This document shows, piece after piece, positions 27,371 to 35,892 of a stretch of DNA of 64,000 nt; position 1 is the stretch's first letter, and the number at the start of each line of letters is the position of its first letter. The notes beneath the pieces are model-generated. The model was not told where the DNA came from. It saw only the letters and a list, made by a program, of their open reading frames with translations, and made no database searches. The DNA comes from Bryobacterales bacterium (GTDB taxonomy: Bacteria > Acidobacteriota > Terriglobia > Bryobacterales > UBA6623), in contig JAPPMB010000078.1 of the NCBI GenBank assembly GCA_028819255.1, positions 125,649-189,648 of the forward strand, written 5' to 3'. The position numbers and the translations under genes are program-made.

Positions 27371-27775
27371 TTAATGGATCGTAATGATGCGGGCCGTCTC
27401 GGCCGGCTCCTGCTTCGGCAGGGTCACCACGAGGACGCCGTGCTCGTAGCTCGCCCCGACCTTGTCCTCGTTCACGTCGCTCGGAAGCCGGAACGTCCTC
27501 CGGAACTTGCCGTGACGCCGCTCGAGGTGGCGGAAGCGGGGCCGGTCGACGCTGTCTTCGGCCTTGCGCTCCCCGCGGATCGTCAGGGAGCCGTCCTCGA
27601 CGCGAACCTCGATGTCCTTCTGGGAAAGGCCCGGCAGGTCGCCCGTGAGGATGTACGACTCGTCGGTCTCGGCGATGTCGATGGCGGGCTTCCAAGCCCT
27701 CGCCTCGTCGGACACCCCGAAGAGCCTGTCGAAGTCCCTCCAGGGATTGAAAGTGTTGTAACGCATCAGGGTCAT
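27371..27775 (-). CDS. Hsp20/alpha-crystallin family small heat-shock protein
   Basis: This small heat-shock chaperone of 134 residues has the N-terminal MTLMRYNTFNPWRDFDRLFG. Its alpha-crystallin domain runs from about residue 40 (WKPAIDIAETDESYILTGDLPGLSQKD) through GERKAED and RRTFRLPSDV to YEHGVLVVTLPK. It should hold unfolding proteins as an oligomeric ATP-independent chaperone in the cytoplasm. ATG 27775 is set by AAGGAG eight bases upstream; the frame runs eight codons further but lacks such a site. A near-consensus sigma-70 promoter lies upstream and hairpins downstream, so the gene is a complete monocistronic unit. No CIRCE or HspR site was seen. Confidence 0.92.
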   Translation of the reverse strand: MTLMRYNTFNPWRDFDRLFGVSDEARAWKPAIDIAETDESYILTGDLPGLSQKDIEVRVEDGSLTIRGERKAEDSVDRPRFRHLERRHGKFRRTFRLPSDVNEDKVGASYEHGVLVVTLPKQEPAETARIITIH

Positions 27776-27814
27776 GGTTGTGTCTCCTTCTGCCAGCATG
27801 CCGCTGACATCCTC

Positions 27815-27842
27815 AGTATAGGCTTCCCAAGCCGGATGTCAA
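27815..27842 (-). promoter_or_regulatory. Near-consensus sigma-70 promoter of hsp20
   Basis: On the minus strand TTGACA (27837-27842) and TATACT (27815-27820) are separated by 16 bp, giving +1 near 27808 and a 33-base leader. It is one of the strongest promoters in the window. The DNA between it and 27905 is AT-rich; the divergent gap to 28064 has no gene. Confidence 0.7.
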
Positions 27843-28064
27843 GTATACGAATAAAGAAATATGAGTGGATTACTATCAAGTTATCTCAATACGGCGATAT
27901 TCCCGAGTGATGGACGCCCGGTGGGACCCCTGGCGGGGATCGGCAGCCGCCTCCTCGAGGCCGCAGGCGTGAATTCCAGGTCCGGCGGCCCGGTCTTCGG
28001 AGTCTGGCTCCGGCTCCCGCCAATCGGCACGCCCGGTGGTATCATCGGCGCGGGAGGCCATCGC

Positions 28065-29021
28065 ATGAATCGGAGGAGCTTTCTTGGAGGCACGCTTGCC
28101 GGCGCGTCGGCGATAGCGTCGGCGTCAGGCGCGGGAGGCGCGAGCAGGGGAGACATTCCCACCCGCACGTTCGGGAAGACGGGCGAGAGCCTGACCGTGA
28201 TCGGCCAGGCGGGAGGCCGGTTCCCGCTTTGCACGTTCGAGGAGGCGAAGGCGATCACCCTGCGCGCGTACGACCTCGGGGTCAACTACTTCGACAATGC
28301 CCACGGCTATTGGAACGGGCGGTCCGAGGAGGTCTTCGGTGAGGTTCTTCCGCAGTTCCGCAAGGACGTCTTCATCACGACCAAGAGCGTCAAGCGCTCT
28401 CGAGAGGACGCCGAGGCCGAACTGCATCTCTCGCTGAAGCGGATGAAGACGGACTACGTGGATCTGTGGCAGATCCACGCGGTCGGAGAGATGGACGAAG
28501 TGGACCGGATCTTCGGCCCGGGCGGGGCCATTGAGGCCTTCGAGGCTGCGAAGAAGGCGGGGAAATGCCGGTTCATCGGATTCACCGGCCACCGGGACCC
28601 GCACGTTCATGCCGCGATGCTTGACCGCTACGACGACTACGACACGATTCTCATGCCGCTGCACGCGGCGGACCCGTCCTACCTGAGCTTTGAGACGATC
28701 GTTCTTCCCGAAGCCCAGAAGCGAGGGCTGGGTATCCAGGGGATGAAGAGCCTGGCGAACGCAAAGCTGCTGCAGTCGCTGAGCGTCCGGGAGTGCATCC
28801 AGTACACGCTCAGTCTTCCGATCCATTGCCTCGCACTCGGTTGCACGACGCTCGGCCAGATCGAGGACGATGTGCGCATCGCCAAGGAGTTCGGCCGCCT
28901 GCCGGCGTCCGAGATGAGCGCCTTGCGCGACAAGGTGAAGAGGCTCGCCGGAGCGCATCTTGAGGACTGGAAGCGGGATCTGACCGAGGCCTCGAATCGC
29001 CCCGAGTACACCGGAGCCTGA
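28065..29021 (+). CDS. Aldo/keto reductase, Tat-exported
   Basis: This 318-residue protein has a twin-arginine signal (MNRRSFLGGTLAGASAIASASGAGG), followed by an aldo/keto reductase barrel: TRTFGKTGESLTVIG, then NYFDNAHGYWNGRSEE with catalytic Asp and Tyr, ITTKSV with Lys, and DLWQIHAV with His. The NADPH-binding C-terminus is shortened, as in other exported acidobacterial members. It may reduce or oxidise sugar carbonyls; the substrate is unknown. The start is supported by GGGAGG and by TATCAT (28040-28045) about 20 bases upstream. It is divergent from hsp20. Confidence 0.87.
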   Translation: MNRRSFLGGTLAGASAIASASGAGGASRGDIPTRTFGKTGESLTVIGQAGGRFPLCTFEEAKAITLRAYDLGVNYFDNAHGYWNGRSEEVFGEVLPQFRKDVFITTKSVKRSREDAEAELHLSLKRMKTDYVDLWQIHAVGEMDEVDRIFGPGGAIEAFEAAKKAGKCRFIGFTGHRDPHVHAAMLDRYDDYDTILMPLHAADPSYLSFETIVLPEAQKRGLGIQGMKSLANAKLLQSLSVRECIQYTLSLPIHCLALGCTTLGQIEDDVRIAKEFGRLPASEMSALRDKVKRLAGAHLEDWKRDLTEASNRPEYTGA

Positions 29022-29249
29022 GTCTTCCGACGCCAGCCGCCATCCAGCCGGGTGGCTTGATCGGTTGTCCGGGCGAACCAATCGATTGCGAGGCCAGCCG
29101 GGCGTTCTTCGGCCCGTGCGGGGACTCTCGCGATTCGTGCGTTCTGCCCCGCTTTATGCCGGAGTGGCCGGTGTGGCATACTCTGCCAAGCATTCGTCGC
29201 GCCCGGATGGACGGGCCAACCGCAAGGGGCGGATTCTGCGAGGGCTCTT

Positions 29250-30239
29250 GTGAACGGAAGTTGCCGACAGGCTCGCACCGAAGGGTGTCTGCGCCGAGGC
29301 GCACCGTCGATCCGGTCCCGCCCGGCAGCCTTCAGCAGGCGCTTGTTTGTCGGAGGTCTGGGGGCATTTGCGGCGATGCGCGCCGCGTCGCCCACCGTCG
29401 GCCTCGGCTTCGGGACGTATGCCCTGTGGATGCTCCGCTGGGAGGACGCCCTGGAGCTGATCGCCAGGACCGGCTACGACGGGGTGGAGCTTGCCGCGAT
29501 GGCCGGCTGGCCCACCGCTCCGGAGAGACTCTCGCGATCGGACCGCGCCCGGATGCGGCAGCACCTTGCCGACTCGGGACTTGAGGTGCCGGCGTTGCTC
29601 GAGAGCCTGCAGATCCATCCGCTTCGGTCGCGCGGGGAGAACCTCGACCGTCTGAGGCGGGCGATCGACCTGGGAGCGGATGTCTCGCCCGGCAAGCCCC
29701 CCGCCATTGAGACGGTGCTGGGCCGCAAGCCCGCCGAGTGGGAGGAGGCCCGGCACGGCATGGTGGACGAGATCGGAGAGTGGGTCCGCGTTGCGGCGGA
29801 CGCCGAGACCGTGATCTGCTTCAAGCCTCACGTCTCGCATGCCGTCAACGACATCGAGCGCAGTCTCTGGCTGACCCGTCAGATTGACAGTCCCCACTTC
29901 CGCTGCACATTCGACTACAGCCATCTCTGGCTTGCCGGCCTAGATCTCGAGGACTCCTTGGAGGCCCTGCTCCCGGTCTGCCACTACGTCCACCTGAAGG
30001 ACGCGGGGAGGGATGGCGACGGCCACCGCTTTCTCCTGCCCGGCGACGGCCAGACCGACTATCCCGCGATGTTCCGCAAGATGCGGGAGCTCGGCTTCCA
30101 GGGCTACGCCACGGTCGAGATCAGCTCCCAGATCCACAGGGACGATCGGTTCGAGCCGATCCCGGCGACCAGGACCTGCTATGAGCGGATGTCCGCCGCC
30201 ATCGAACAGGCCCGCCTGATCCGCCCCCGCGGGGCATGA
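29250..30239 (+). CDS. Sugar phosphate isomerase/epimerase family protein, Tat signal
   Basis: This 329-residue TIM-barrel protein of the xylose isomerase-like family has a signal region with SRRLFVGGLGAFAA, a twin-arginine motif preceded by about 30 residues. Barrel elements include LIARTGYDGVELAAM, VICFKPHVSH, FDYSHLWLAG, YVHLKDAGRD and GYATVEISSQ, with the metal-binding His/Asp/Glu pattern of this family. GTG 29250 has GAGGG five bases upstream, and CATACT (29177-29182) is a candidate -10 box. It is not a close copy of the isomerase near 12 kb. The substrate is unknown. Confidence 0.82.
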   Translation: MNGSCRQARTEGCLRRGAPSIRSRPAAFSRRLFVGGLGAFAAMRAASPTVGLGFGTYALWMLRWEDALELIARTGYDGVELAAMAGWPTAPERLSRSDRARMRQHLADSGLEVPALLESLQIHPLRSRGENLDRLRRAIDLGADVSPGKPPAIETVLGRKPAEWEEARHGMVDEIGEWVRVAADAETVICFKPHVSHAVNDIERSLWLTRQIDSPHFRCTFDYSHLWLAGLDLEDSLEALLPVCHYVHLKDAGRDGDGHRFLLPGDGQTDYPAMFRKMRELGFQGYATVEISSQIHRDDRFEPIPATRTCYERMSAAIEQARLIRPRGA

Positions 30240-30282
30240 CAGCCTCGCGGGCCGGATCCCCGTCATCCAGACCGGACCCGAG

Positions 30283-31254
30283 CTACGGGCCGCCCAGGAT
30301 CTCGCCGTGCGGCTTGCCCTCGACGAGTTCCGTGTACCGCACCCGCACCTGTTCCGCCAGCCGGTCGGCGACCCAGTTGCCGACGTCCTCCGAGAGCTCC
30401 ACGGTCGTTGCCACTCCCGCTCCGTCCTCCACGGTCACGAATTCCTCGAGGGGCGTCTCGTCCTCGAACGCCCGCCCGACCGCCGTGTTGATCTCCTGGA
30501 AGAACTGTCGCTGACCCTCGGCCACCTCGCGCCCGCCTTGCGGACCGTGGCCCGGGAGAATGGTCTCGAATTCCAGGCCGAGGGCCCTGCTGACCACCTC
30601 GGGCCAGTTGCCGGTGTTGCCGTCACCCGTGTAGTTGTACGGGCCGTTCACGATCGCGTCGCCTGTGCACAGGATCTTCTCGTCGGGCAGGAAGACCATC
30701 CCGTCGCCACGCGTGTGTGCCCATCCGAAATGGTGGAACTCGACGCGCCGGCTGGCGCCCTCCAGGACGTGCGGGAGCTCGCTGAATGTCTGCTGCGGGG
30801 GCTGTACCGAGTCCTCCCCAACCGCGGCCACGTCTTCGCGCGACTCGGCCGCCTCCTGCCAGCGGGCCGGCTCGTAGCGCTTCATCTCCTCGGCGACGCC
30901 GACATAAGCCAGCGTAGTGGCGCCTGCCCTGGTCCACACCGCGTTCGCGTAGGCGTGATCGCCGTGGTGATGCGTGTCGAACACATGGCTGACCGGCTTG
31001 GCCGTGACTTGCCTGATGTCCTCCATCAGCGCGTGGGCGCCGCTCGGGAAGTTGGCGTCAACGACGAGCAGGCCTTCACCGACGTCGATCACGACATTGT
31101 TGCAGTGGCCGTGCTCGCGCTCGCCCATGCGGAACCATATTCCGTCCGTGACGAGCTTCAGAGTGTCGGTCTCCGGGAGGAGTGGAGGATCGGACGCACA
31201 GGTCCACGCCAGGCCCAGGCCTATCAGGGCGATTGATGCAAGTACAGCTCGCAC
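30283..31254 (-). CDS. MBL-fold metallo-hydrolase, exported
   Basis: This 323-residue protein has an N-terminal hydrophobic segment (VRAVLASIALIGLGLAWTCAS), possibly a lipoprotein signal with an atypical lipobox. The metallo-beta-lactamase fold shows the metal motif THHHGDHA, then GWAHTRGDG and GDAIVNG, and the late GHGPQGG histidine. Related proteins hydrolyse glyoxalase-type thioesters, lactones or beta-lactams; the substrate cannot be read here. GTG 31254 is fixed by GGAGGAG seven bases upstream and a good promoter. It is divergent from the following sulfatase across 170 bp. Confidence 0.85.
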   Translation of the reverse strand: MRAVLASIALIGLGLAWTCASDPPLLPETDTLKLVTDGIWFRMGEREHGHCNNVVIDVGEGLLVVDANFPSGAHALMEDIRQVTAKPVSHVFDTHHHGDHAYANAVWTRAGATTLAYVGVAEEMKRYEPARWQEAAESREDVAAVGEDSVQPPQQTFSELPHVLEGASRRVEFHHFGWAHTRGDGMVFLPDEKILCTGDAIVNGPYNYTGDGNTGNWPEVVSRALGLEFETILPGHGPQGGREVAEGQRQFFQEINTAVGRAFEDETPLEEFVTVEDGAGVATTVELSEDVGNWVADRLAEQVRVRYTELVEGKPHGEILGGP

Positions 31255-31297
31255 GATCCGGTCTCCTCCAGTTCGTTCGCGTCTGCGAACGCACGGA

Positions 31298-31326
31298 ATT
31301 GTACCGCCGCTCGGTTCCGAATACAA
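31298..31326 (-). promoter_or_regulatory. Promoter of the MBL-fold gene (TTGTAT-17-TACAAT)
   Basis: The minus strand carries TTGTAT, a 17-bp spacer and TACAAT (31298-31303), predicting +1 at 31291 and a 37-base leader. The divergent sulfatase gene has its own TAGAAT box at 31372-31377 on the plus strand. Confidence 0.6.
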
Positions 31327-31424
31327 GATGGGTCCGACGGCCGGCCGGGCCGCTTGCGGCCGGGCCGGGCGTAGAATGTTGCATCCCGGTCGGCGTGCCG
31401 GCCTGGACGGAGGGGGTTCTTCAA

Positions 31425-32885
31425 GTGACTTCAACCAACCTGCTTTCGCGACGGCAGATCCTCGGCGGGGCCGCATCGGCCGCCGGGGCGCTGGTCGCTT
31501 GCGGAGGCGGAACCGTGCCCGGGCCGAGGGCTGTCGCTCGCCCCAACATTCTTGTCCTGCTGTCGGACCAGCATCGGTGGGACTGGCTCGGGAGAAACCC
31601 GGACGTTCCGGCGCCCACGCCCAACATGGACGCTCTGGCGCGACGGGGCGTCGACTTCTCCGGAGCGATCGTTCCTTCGCCGGTCTGCGGACCGTCGCGA
31701 TCGTGTCTCGGGTCGGGAATGGAGTACGAGAACTGCGGGGTCGAGGTCAACAGGCAGCCCTACCGACCCGAGATCACGACCTTCTACAGGCACCTTCGGG
31801 ACAGCGGCTACCACACCATGGCCTGCGGGAAGATCGACCTCCACAAGGGGGCGTCCGGACGCACTCTGGACGGACGCCGGAACATGGAGCCCTGGGGCTT
31901 TTCCGACATGCTGATCACCGCCGGAAAGGGCGGCGGCTATTTCGGGGCGCCCGCCGGCCCGAAGGAGCCCTACTACGCGTACCTGGCCTCCTTGGATCCG
32001 CCCCAGGACCGGATCTGCGCCGAGGACATCGCCCGGCGCTCCGAGCCACGCGAGGAGAACTGGTGGGGCATGACCGACCCCTGTCCGCTCGACGACGAGC
32101 ACTACCTCGACAATTTCACTGCGAGGACCGGTCTGGACCTGCTTGATCGGGCTCCCGAGGGCCGCCCCTGGTTCCTGATCGTCAATTTCAACGGCCCGCA
32201 CCCCCCGATGGACATCACGCGGCGCATGGAGCGCGGGTACCGTGGCCCGGACAGGGTGATCGAGGGCTTCCCGCAGCCGAGCGGATACTCGGGGCCGTTC
32301 GCCTCCGAGCAGCATCTTCGGATCCGCCAGAACTACTCCGCAATGGTGGAGAACATCGACGGCTGGCTGGGAACCTACCAGCAACGGCTGGCGGCGCGGG
32401 GCGAGCTGGAGGACACCGTTGTCGTCTACTCGAGCGACCACGGCGAGATGCTCGGAGACAGGGGCCGCTGGGGGAAGAGCGTTCCGTTCCAGGCCTCCGC
32501 AGGAGTGCCTCTGATCATGGCCGGACCGGGCATAGCGCAGGGCGCACGCAGCAGTGCGCTGGTCAGTCTGATGGATCTTGCCGCGACCTGTCTGGACTAC
32601 GGCGACCTTCCCGTGCCCGCCGAAATGGAGAGCCGGTCGCTGCGGTCGCTCCTGGACCGCGGTCGTGGGGAACACCGGGAATACGCCCGGTCCGCCCTCA
32701 GGACGGGTGCCGCCGCCGCCGGACGGTTCCGGATGGTCCAGGACCGCCGCTACAAGCTGGTCGAGGGCTTCTTTGGGGAGAAGACTCTCTACGACCGGGA
32801 AGCCGATCCGCTGGAGACCGAGAACATAGCTGCCGGCAAGCCGGGAGAGGTCGCGCGTCTGGGGAAATTGTTCGCCGAAGGCTAG
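31425..32885 (+). CDS. Sulfatase, Tat-exported lipoprotein (FGly motif CGPSR)
   Basis: This sulfatase of 486 residues is closest to choline- or heparan-type sulfatases. The N-terminus LSRRQILGGAASAAGALVACGGG combines a twin-arginine motif and a lipobox, so it is probably lipid-anchored. Metal-site LLSDQHRWDW is followed by the formylglycine motif CGPSR (Cys88-Arg92), CGKIDLHKG, NGPHPPMD and a YSSDHGEMLGDRG motif typical of this subgroup. The C-terminus ends LYDREADPLETENIAAG. GTG 31425 has GGAGGGGG upstream and a TAGAAT -10 box giving a leader of about 41 bases. Tat export of a sulfatase is less common than Sec export and may mean the formylglycine is made before export. Confidence 0.9.
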   Translation: MTSTNLLSRRQILGGAASAAGALVACGGGTVPGPRAVARPNILVLLSDQHRWDWLGRNPDVPAPTPNMDALARRGVDFSGAIVPSPVCGPSRSCLGSGMEYENCGVEVNRQPYRPEITTFYRHLRDSGYHTMACGKIDLHKGASGRTLDGRRNMEPWGFSDMLITAGKGGGYFGAPAGPKEPYYAYLASLDPPQDRICAEDIARRSEPREENWWGMTDPCPLDDEHYLDNFTARTGLDLLDRAPEGRPWFLIVNFNGPHPPMDITRRMERGYRGPDRVIEGFPQPSGYSGPFASEQHLRIRQNYSAMVENIDGWLGTYQQRLAARGELEDTVVVYSSDHGEMLGDRGRWGKSVPFQASAGVPLIMAGPGIAQGARSSALVSLMDLAATCLDYGDLPVPAEMESRSLRSLLDRGRGEHREYARSALRTGAAAAGRFRMVQDRRYKLVEGFFGEKTLYDREADPLETENIAAGKPGEVARLGKLFAEG

Positions 32886-32900
32886 GACCTGTCTTCGAGG

Positions 32901-32919
32901 TTGAAGGATTTCCCTTCAA
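32901..32919. promoter_or_regulatory. Perfect inverted repeat upstream of the receptor gene
   Basis: TTGAAGG (32901-32907) and CCTTCAA (32913-32919) flank a five-base ATTTC centre. The repeat ends ten bases before a TACAAT box, a suitable position for a regulator binding site. It could instead be a small hairpin at the end of the sulfatase transcript. Confidence 0.4.
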
Positions 32920-32928
32920 GTGGCTATT

Positions 32929-32934
32929 TACAAT
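32929..32934 (+). promoter_or_regulatory. Candidate -10 box (TACAAT) for a 17-codon leader ORF
   Basis: TACAAT predicts +1 at 32941, which is exactly the A of an ATG that opens a 17-codon reading frame. Confidence 0.35.
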
Positions 32935-32940
32935 GTGGTT

Positions 32941-32994
32941 ATGCGGCGGCCGCAGAGCTTTCTCGCAGCCGCTTCTGGTACACTGGGGACGTGA
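32941..32994 (+). CDS. Possible 17-aa leader peptide overlapping the receptor start
   Basis: The frame ATG 32941 to TGA 32992-32994 encodes MRRPQSFLAAASGTLGT. The stop overlaps the GTG start of the receptor gene (GTGA). The ATG coincides with the +1 predicted from TACAAT. A leaderless mini-ORF coupled to the receptor is possible but untested; the downstream TACACT box could equally drive the receptor directly. Confidence 0.25.
   Translation: MRRPQSFLAAASGTLGT
32979..32984 (+). promoter_or_regulatory. Candidate -10 box (TACACT), +1 on the GTG of the receptor
   Basis: TACACT ends seven bases before GTG 32991, so the predicted transcript is exactly leaderless. Confidence 0.4.
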
Positions 32995-35888
32995 TTCCCG
33001 GCCCGGTGTTTGCAGTGACGGCCCTGAGCCTGCTCCTCGCTGCTCCGGCCTACGCTGCGAGCGATGCGGTCGCTGTGTCCGCGGCCGCCGTGTCCGCGCC
33101 CACCGCGGCCAAGGCGCCGGGCCGCGCCGACTCCCCGGAACTGTCGCAGATCAGGCTGGCCGTGGAGACGTTCCGCCGGATCACGGCCGCCGCCCGACTG
33201 CAGCCGGGCCAGCGGTCCGACCGCCTCCAGAAGGCCGGAGCGTCAGGACGGACGGGCTCCTGGCATGGCAGGGCCTTCGAGTACTTCAGGAACGACATCC
33301 TCGACGCTGTGCCCCACGAGGTCGTGCAGAGGGGCGGCGACCGCAACCTTCGCCGCCGGAACCAGTTCGGGTTCACGGTCAACGGCCCGGTGGTGGTGCC
33401 CAGGCTCTACAACGGTCGCCGCTCGTCTTTCTTCACCTTCTCCTACGAGGGCACGCGCGAGCGGGTCGGCAGGTCGTACCTGTACACCCTCCCGACCGCG
33501 CAGCAGCGATTCGGCGACTTCTCGGACCTCGTGGACCGCGCCGGCAGGCCCCGGACCATCTTCGACCCCCGGTCGACGCGGCGCAATCCCGTCCATGATC
33601 CTTCGGCGAGGGTCTCGAGGTCGAATCCCGAGTACATGCGGGACGCCTTCCCGGGCAATCGGATCCCCGGTCATCGGATCGACCGCGTCGCCCGGGCCGC
33701 GAACGAGCTCTATCCGGAGCCCAACACCAGCGTCGGACCATTCCTGCGCAACAACTACTGGTCCAACCCGTCCGAGCGCAACACGCCCGACGGCTTCATC
33801 GCCCGGCTCGACCACAACCTCGGCGACACTCAGAAGATCAACGTCACCGCCAGATCGTCGGACGGCTTCTCCGACACTCCAGACATCTACCCGACGGCGG
33901 GCAACTTCGGCCGGCCCGACCGGCTGTTCCGGAACCGGGCTCTCACGGTTTCCGACAGCGTCAGCCTGACGCCGAACGTGACCTACAACGCCCAGGCTGG
34001 AACGGACATCCAGGTGGTCGACACGCTGTCGCCGGTGAGCGGGCGGAACCTGCCTGGAGAGCTCGGGCTGGAGGGCGTCAACGGATCGGTCTTCCCCGCA
34101 CTGCGCTTCCGCGGGTATGTGGGACTCGGCCCCTCGCAGCGGTCGTACCTGAGGAATGCCCTGGCGAAGATCGAGATCAGCAACAACGTCATTTTCCGGA
34201 ACGGGAACCACACCTGGACCGTGACCAGCGACACGAAGTTCCTGAGCTGGAGCACCTACGAGCTCGACGCCCCCTCCGGCAGTTTCTCGTTCGATGACCG
34301 CATCACCGGCCTGCCGGGCATCAACAACACCGGGGACGGCTTCGCGACGTTTCTGCTGGGCCAGGCCGGGCGCGCGCTTGCGACGGACCAGCCCCAGCCC
34401 ACCTACCTGAGGCGCCGGGCGTTCGAGAACTCGGTCTCGGACCAGTGGCAGGTCAGCCCGAACCTCACCCTGAGCGTGCGGGTCAAGATCCGGGCGGACG
34501 GGCCGCGCCTGGAGAAGTACGACCGGCAGTCCTCGTTCGATCCCGCCGTCACGAACCCGGGAGCAGGCTCCATGGGGGCCCTTGTCTTCGCGGGGCTCAA
34601 CGGCACGGGACGCGCATTCCAGCCGTTCCGGGTGCGGACCGAGCCGCGCCTAGGCCTTTCCTGGAGCCCGACCGCCAGCCGCAACACGGTCGTGCGCGGG
34701 ACTCTGCTCCGCACGTACAGCACCGTGGGGCTGCGCACCGGGCCGTTCGCCACGCAGGGCTTCACGGGCCGGCGCCTGCCCCTGTCCCGGAATCGCCAGC
34801 TAGTTCCCGCCGTGGTCCTCGAGGACGGATTCCCGCCGCTTCCCAATCCCCTGCCGGACCTGAGGGGGGACTTTGCCAACAACACCGACGTGGACATGAT
34901 TCCGCGGACCGGAGCCCAGCCGACGCTCAGCTACGGCCTGGTCGAGATCGAGCGGAAGCTGCCCAATGGCCTCACCGTCCGGGCCCGGGGGCGGACGACC
35001 CGGGGCCGGGACATGCTGATCGGCGGTCAGATCGCCGGTCTCAACAGGGCGCCGATCGAGGTCCTGGCGTACAGGGACCGCCTCAACGACGAGAGCTTCC
35101 GGCGATCCGTGCGTCCGTATCCGCACGTGCAGCAGATCCGGATGAACTACCAGTATCCGGGCGGCAAGTACCGCTACGACGAAGGGAGCCTCAACCTTCA
35201 GAAGCGCACGGGCGACGGGCTGAGCTTCGACCTCGAGTACTCCTACCGGAACCGCTGGGACGACTACTCCGGCCCGGGCATCCAGAACCCCCGCGACCGC
35301 CGGACCGCGTGGGCGCGGACCCGGGGCACTCGGCCGCAGAGATTCTCGCTCAGCTACACGTACGAGCTGCCGTTCGGACCGGGAAAGTCCATGCTGGCCC
35401 GGTCGGGCCTCTGGACCAGGCTGGTCTCGGACTGGTCCGTGAGCGGCTTCACCTCCTGGTACAGCGGCGACCCGATCGTCCTGGAGCCGCTCTTCAACAA
35501 CACCGGCGGAACGGTTCCCTACCTGCGCGTCGATGCCGTCCCGGGCGCGGACCCTCATGTGCGGAGTCCGGGACCCGAGCGGTGGTTCAACGCGGAAGCG
35601 TTCGTCGACCCACCCGACTTCGCCCTCGGCGGTGTCCCGCGCACCCACCCGACGCTTCGGAATCCGAACTTGAGCAACCATGACGTCGCGCTCACGAAGC
35701 GCGTCGTGCTGTCGCAGGAGCAGAGCGTCGAGGTCCTGGTGCAGAGCTTCAACTTCCTGAACCACGGCAACTGGAGGGACCCGGACACCGTGATCGGCCC
35801 AGGGGGCGCCCGGAACGTCAACGCGGGCCGGATCATCGGCTCCCGGGGCGGGCGCGTCATGCAGCTGGGCCTGCGGTATCACTTCTAG
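32991..35888 (+). CDS. Oar-like outer-membrane receptor lacking its N-terminal regulatory domain and most of the plug
   Basis: This beta-barrel receptor of 965 residues belongs to the same family as the first gene of the window. After a signal peptide (VFAVTALSLLLAAPAYAAS) the sequence enters what is normally the last part of the plug (VETFRRITAAARLQPGQ, SWHGRAFEYFRNDILDA). It continues with the conserved RNQFGFTVNGPVVVPRLYNGR and FFTFSYEGTRER and a complete barrel, ending QLGLRYHF. Full-length members carry an N-terminal carboxypeptidase-like domain and the first half of the plug before this point, together usually 150-200 residues; both are absent, as is any TonB box. GTG 32991 follows from the TACACT placement and the clean signal peptide. 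A VWFA-related gene starts four bases after the stop, so the two form an operon. Confidence 0.85.
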   Translation: MIPGPVFAVTALSLLLAAPAYAASDAVAVSAAAVSAPTAAKAPGRADSPELSQIRLAVETFRRITAAARLQPGQRSDRLQKAGASGRTGSWHGRAFEYFRNDILDAVPHEVVQRGGDRNLRRRNQFGFTVNGPVVVPRLYNGRRSSFFTFSYEGTRERVGRSYLYTLPTAQQRFGDFSDLVDRAGRPRTIFDPRSTRRNPVHDPSARVSRSNPEYMRDAFPGNRIPGHRIDRVARAANELYPEPNTSVGPFLRNNYWSNPSERNTPDGFIARLDHNLGDTQKINVTARSSDGFSDTPDIYPTAGNFGRPDRLFRNRALTVSDSVSLTPNVTYNAQAGTDIQVVDTLSPVSGRNLPGELGLEGVNGSVFPALRFRGYVGLGPSQRSYLRNALAKIEISNNVIFRNGNHTWTVTSDTKFLSWSTYELDAPSGSFSFDDRITGLPGINNTGDGFATFLLGQAGRALATDQPQPTYLRRRAFENSVSDQWQVSPNLTLSVRVKIRADGPRLEKYDRQSSFDPAVTNPGAGSMGALVFAGLNGTGRAFQPFRVRTEPRLGLSWSPTASRNTVVRGTLLRTYSTVGLRTGPFATQGFTGRRLPLSRNRQLVPAVVLEDGFPPLPNPLPDLRGDFANNTDVDMIPRTGAQPTLSYGLVEIERKLPNGLTVRARGRTTRGRDMLIGGQIAGLNRAPIEVLAYRDRLNDESFRRSVRPYPHVQQIRMNYQYPGGKYRYDEGSLNLQKRTGDGLSFDLEYSYRNRWDDYSGPGIQNPRDRRTAWARTRGTRPQRFSLSYTYELPFGPGKSMLARSGLWTRLVSDWSVSGFTSWYSGDPIVLEPLFNNTGGTVPYLRVDAVPGADPHVRSPGPERWFNAEAFVDPPDFALGGVPRTHPTLRNPNLSNHDVALTKRVVLSQEQSVEVLVQSFNFLNHGNWRDPDTVIGPGGARNVNAGRIIGSRGGRVMQLGLRYHF

Positions 35889-35892
35889 GCCC

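Noticed and set aside
27800..27905. CIRCE or HspR (HAIR) operator at the hsp20 promoter
   Set aside because: Neither TTAGCACTC-N9-GAGTGCTAA nor an inverted CTTGAGT pair is present; the two ACTTGA copies are in direct orientation and far apart.
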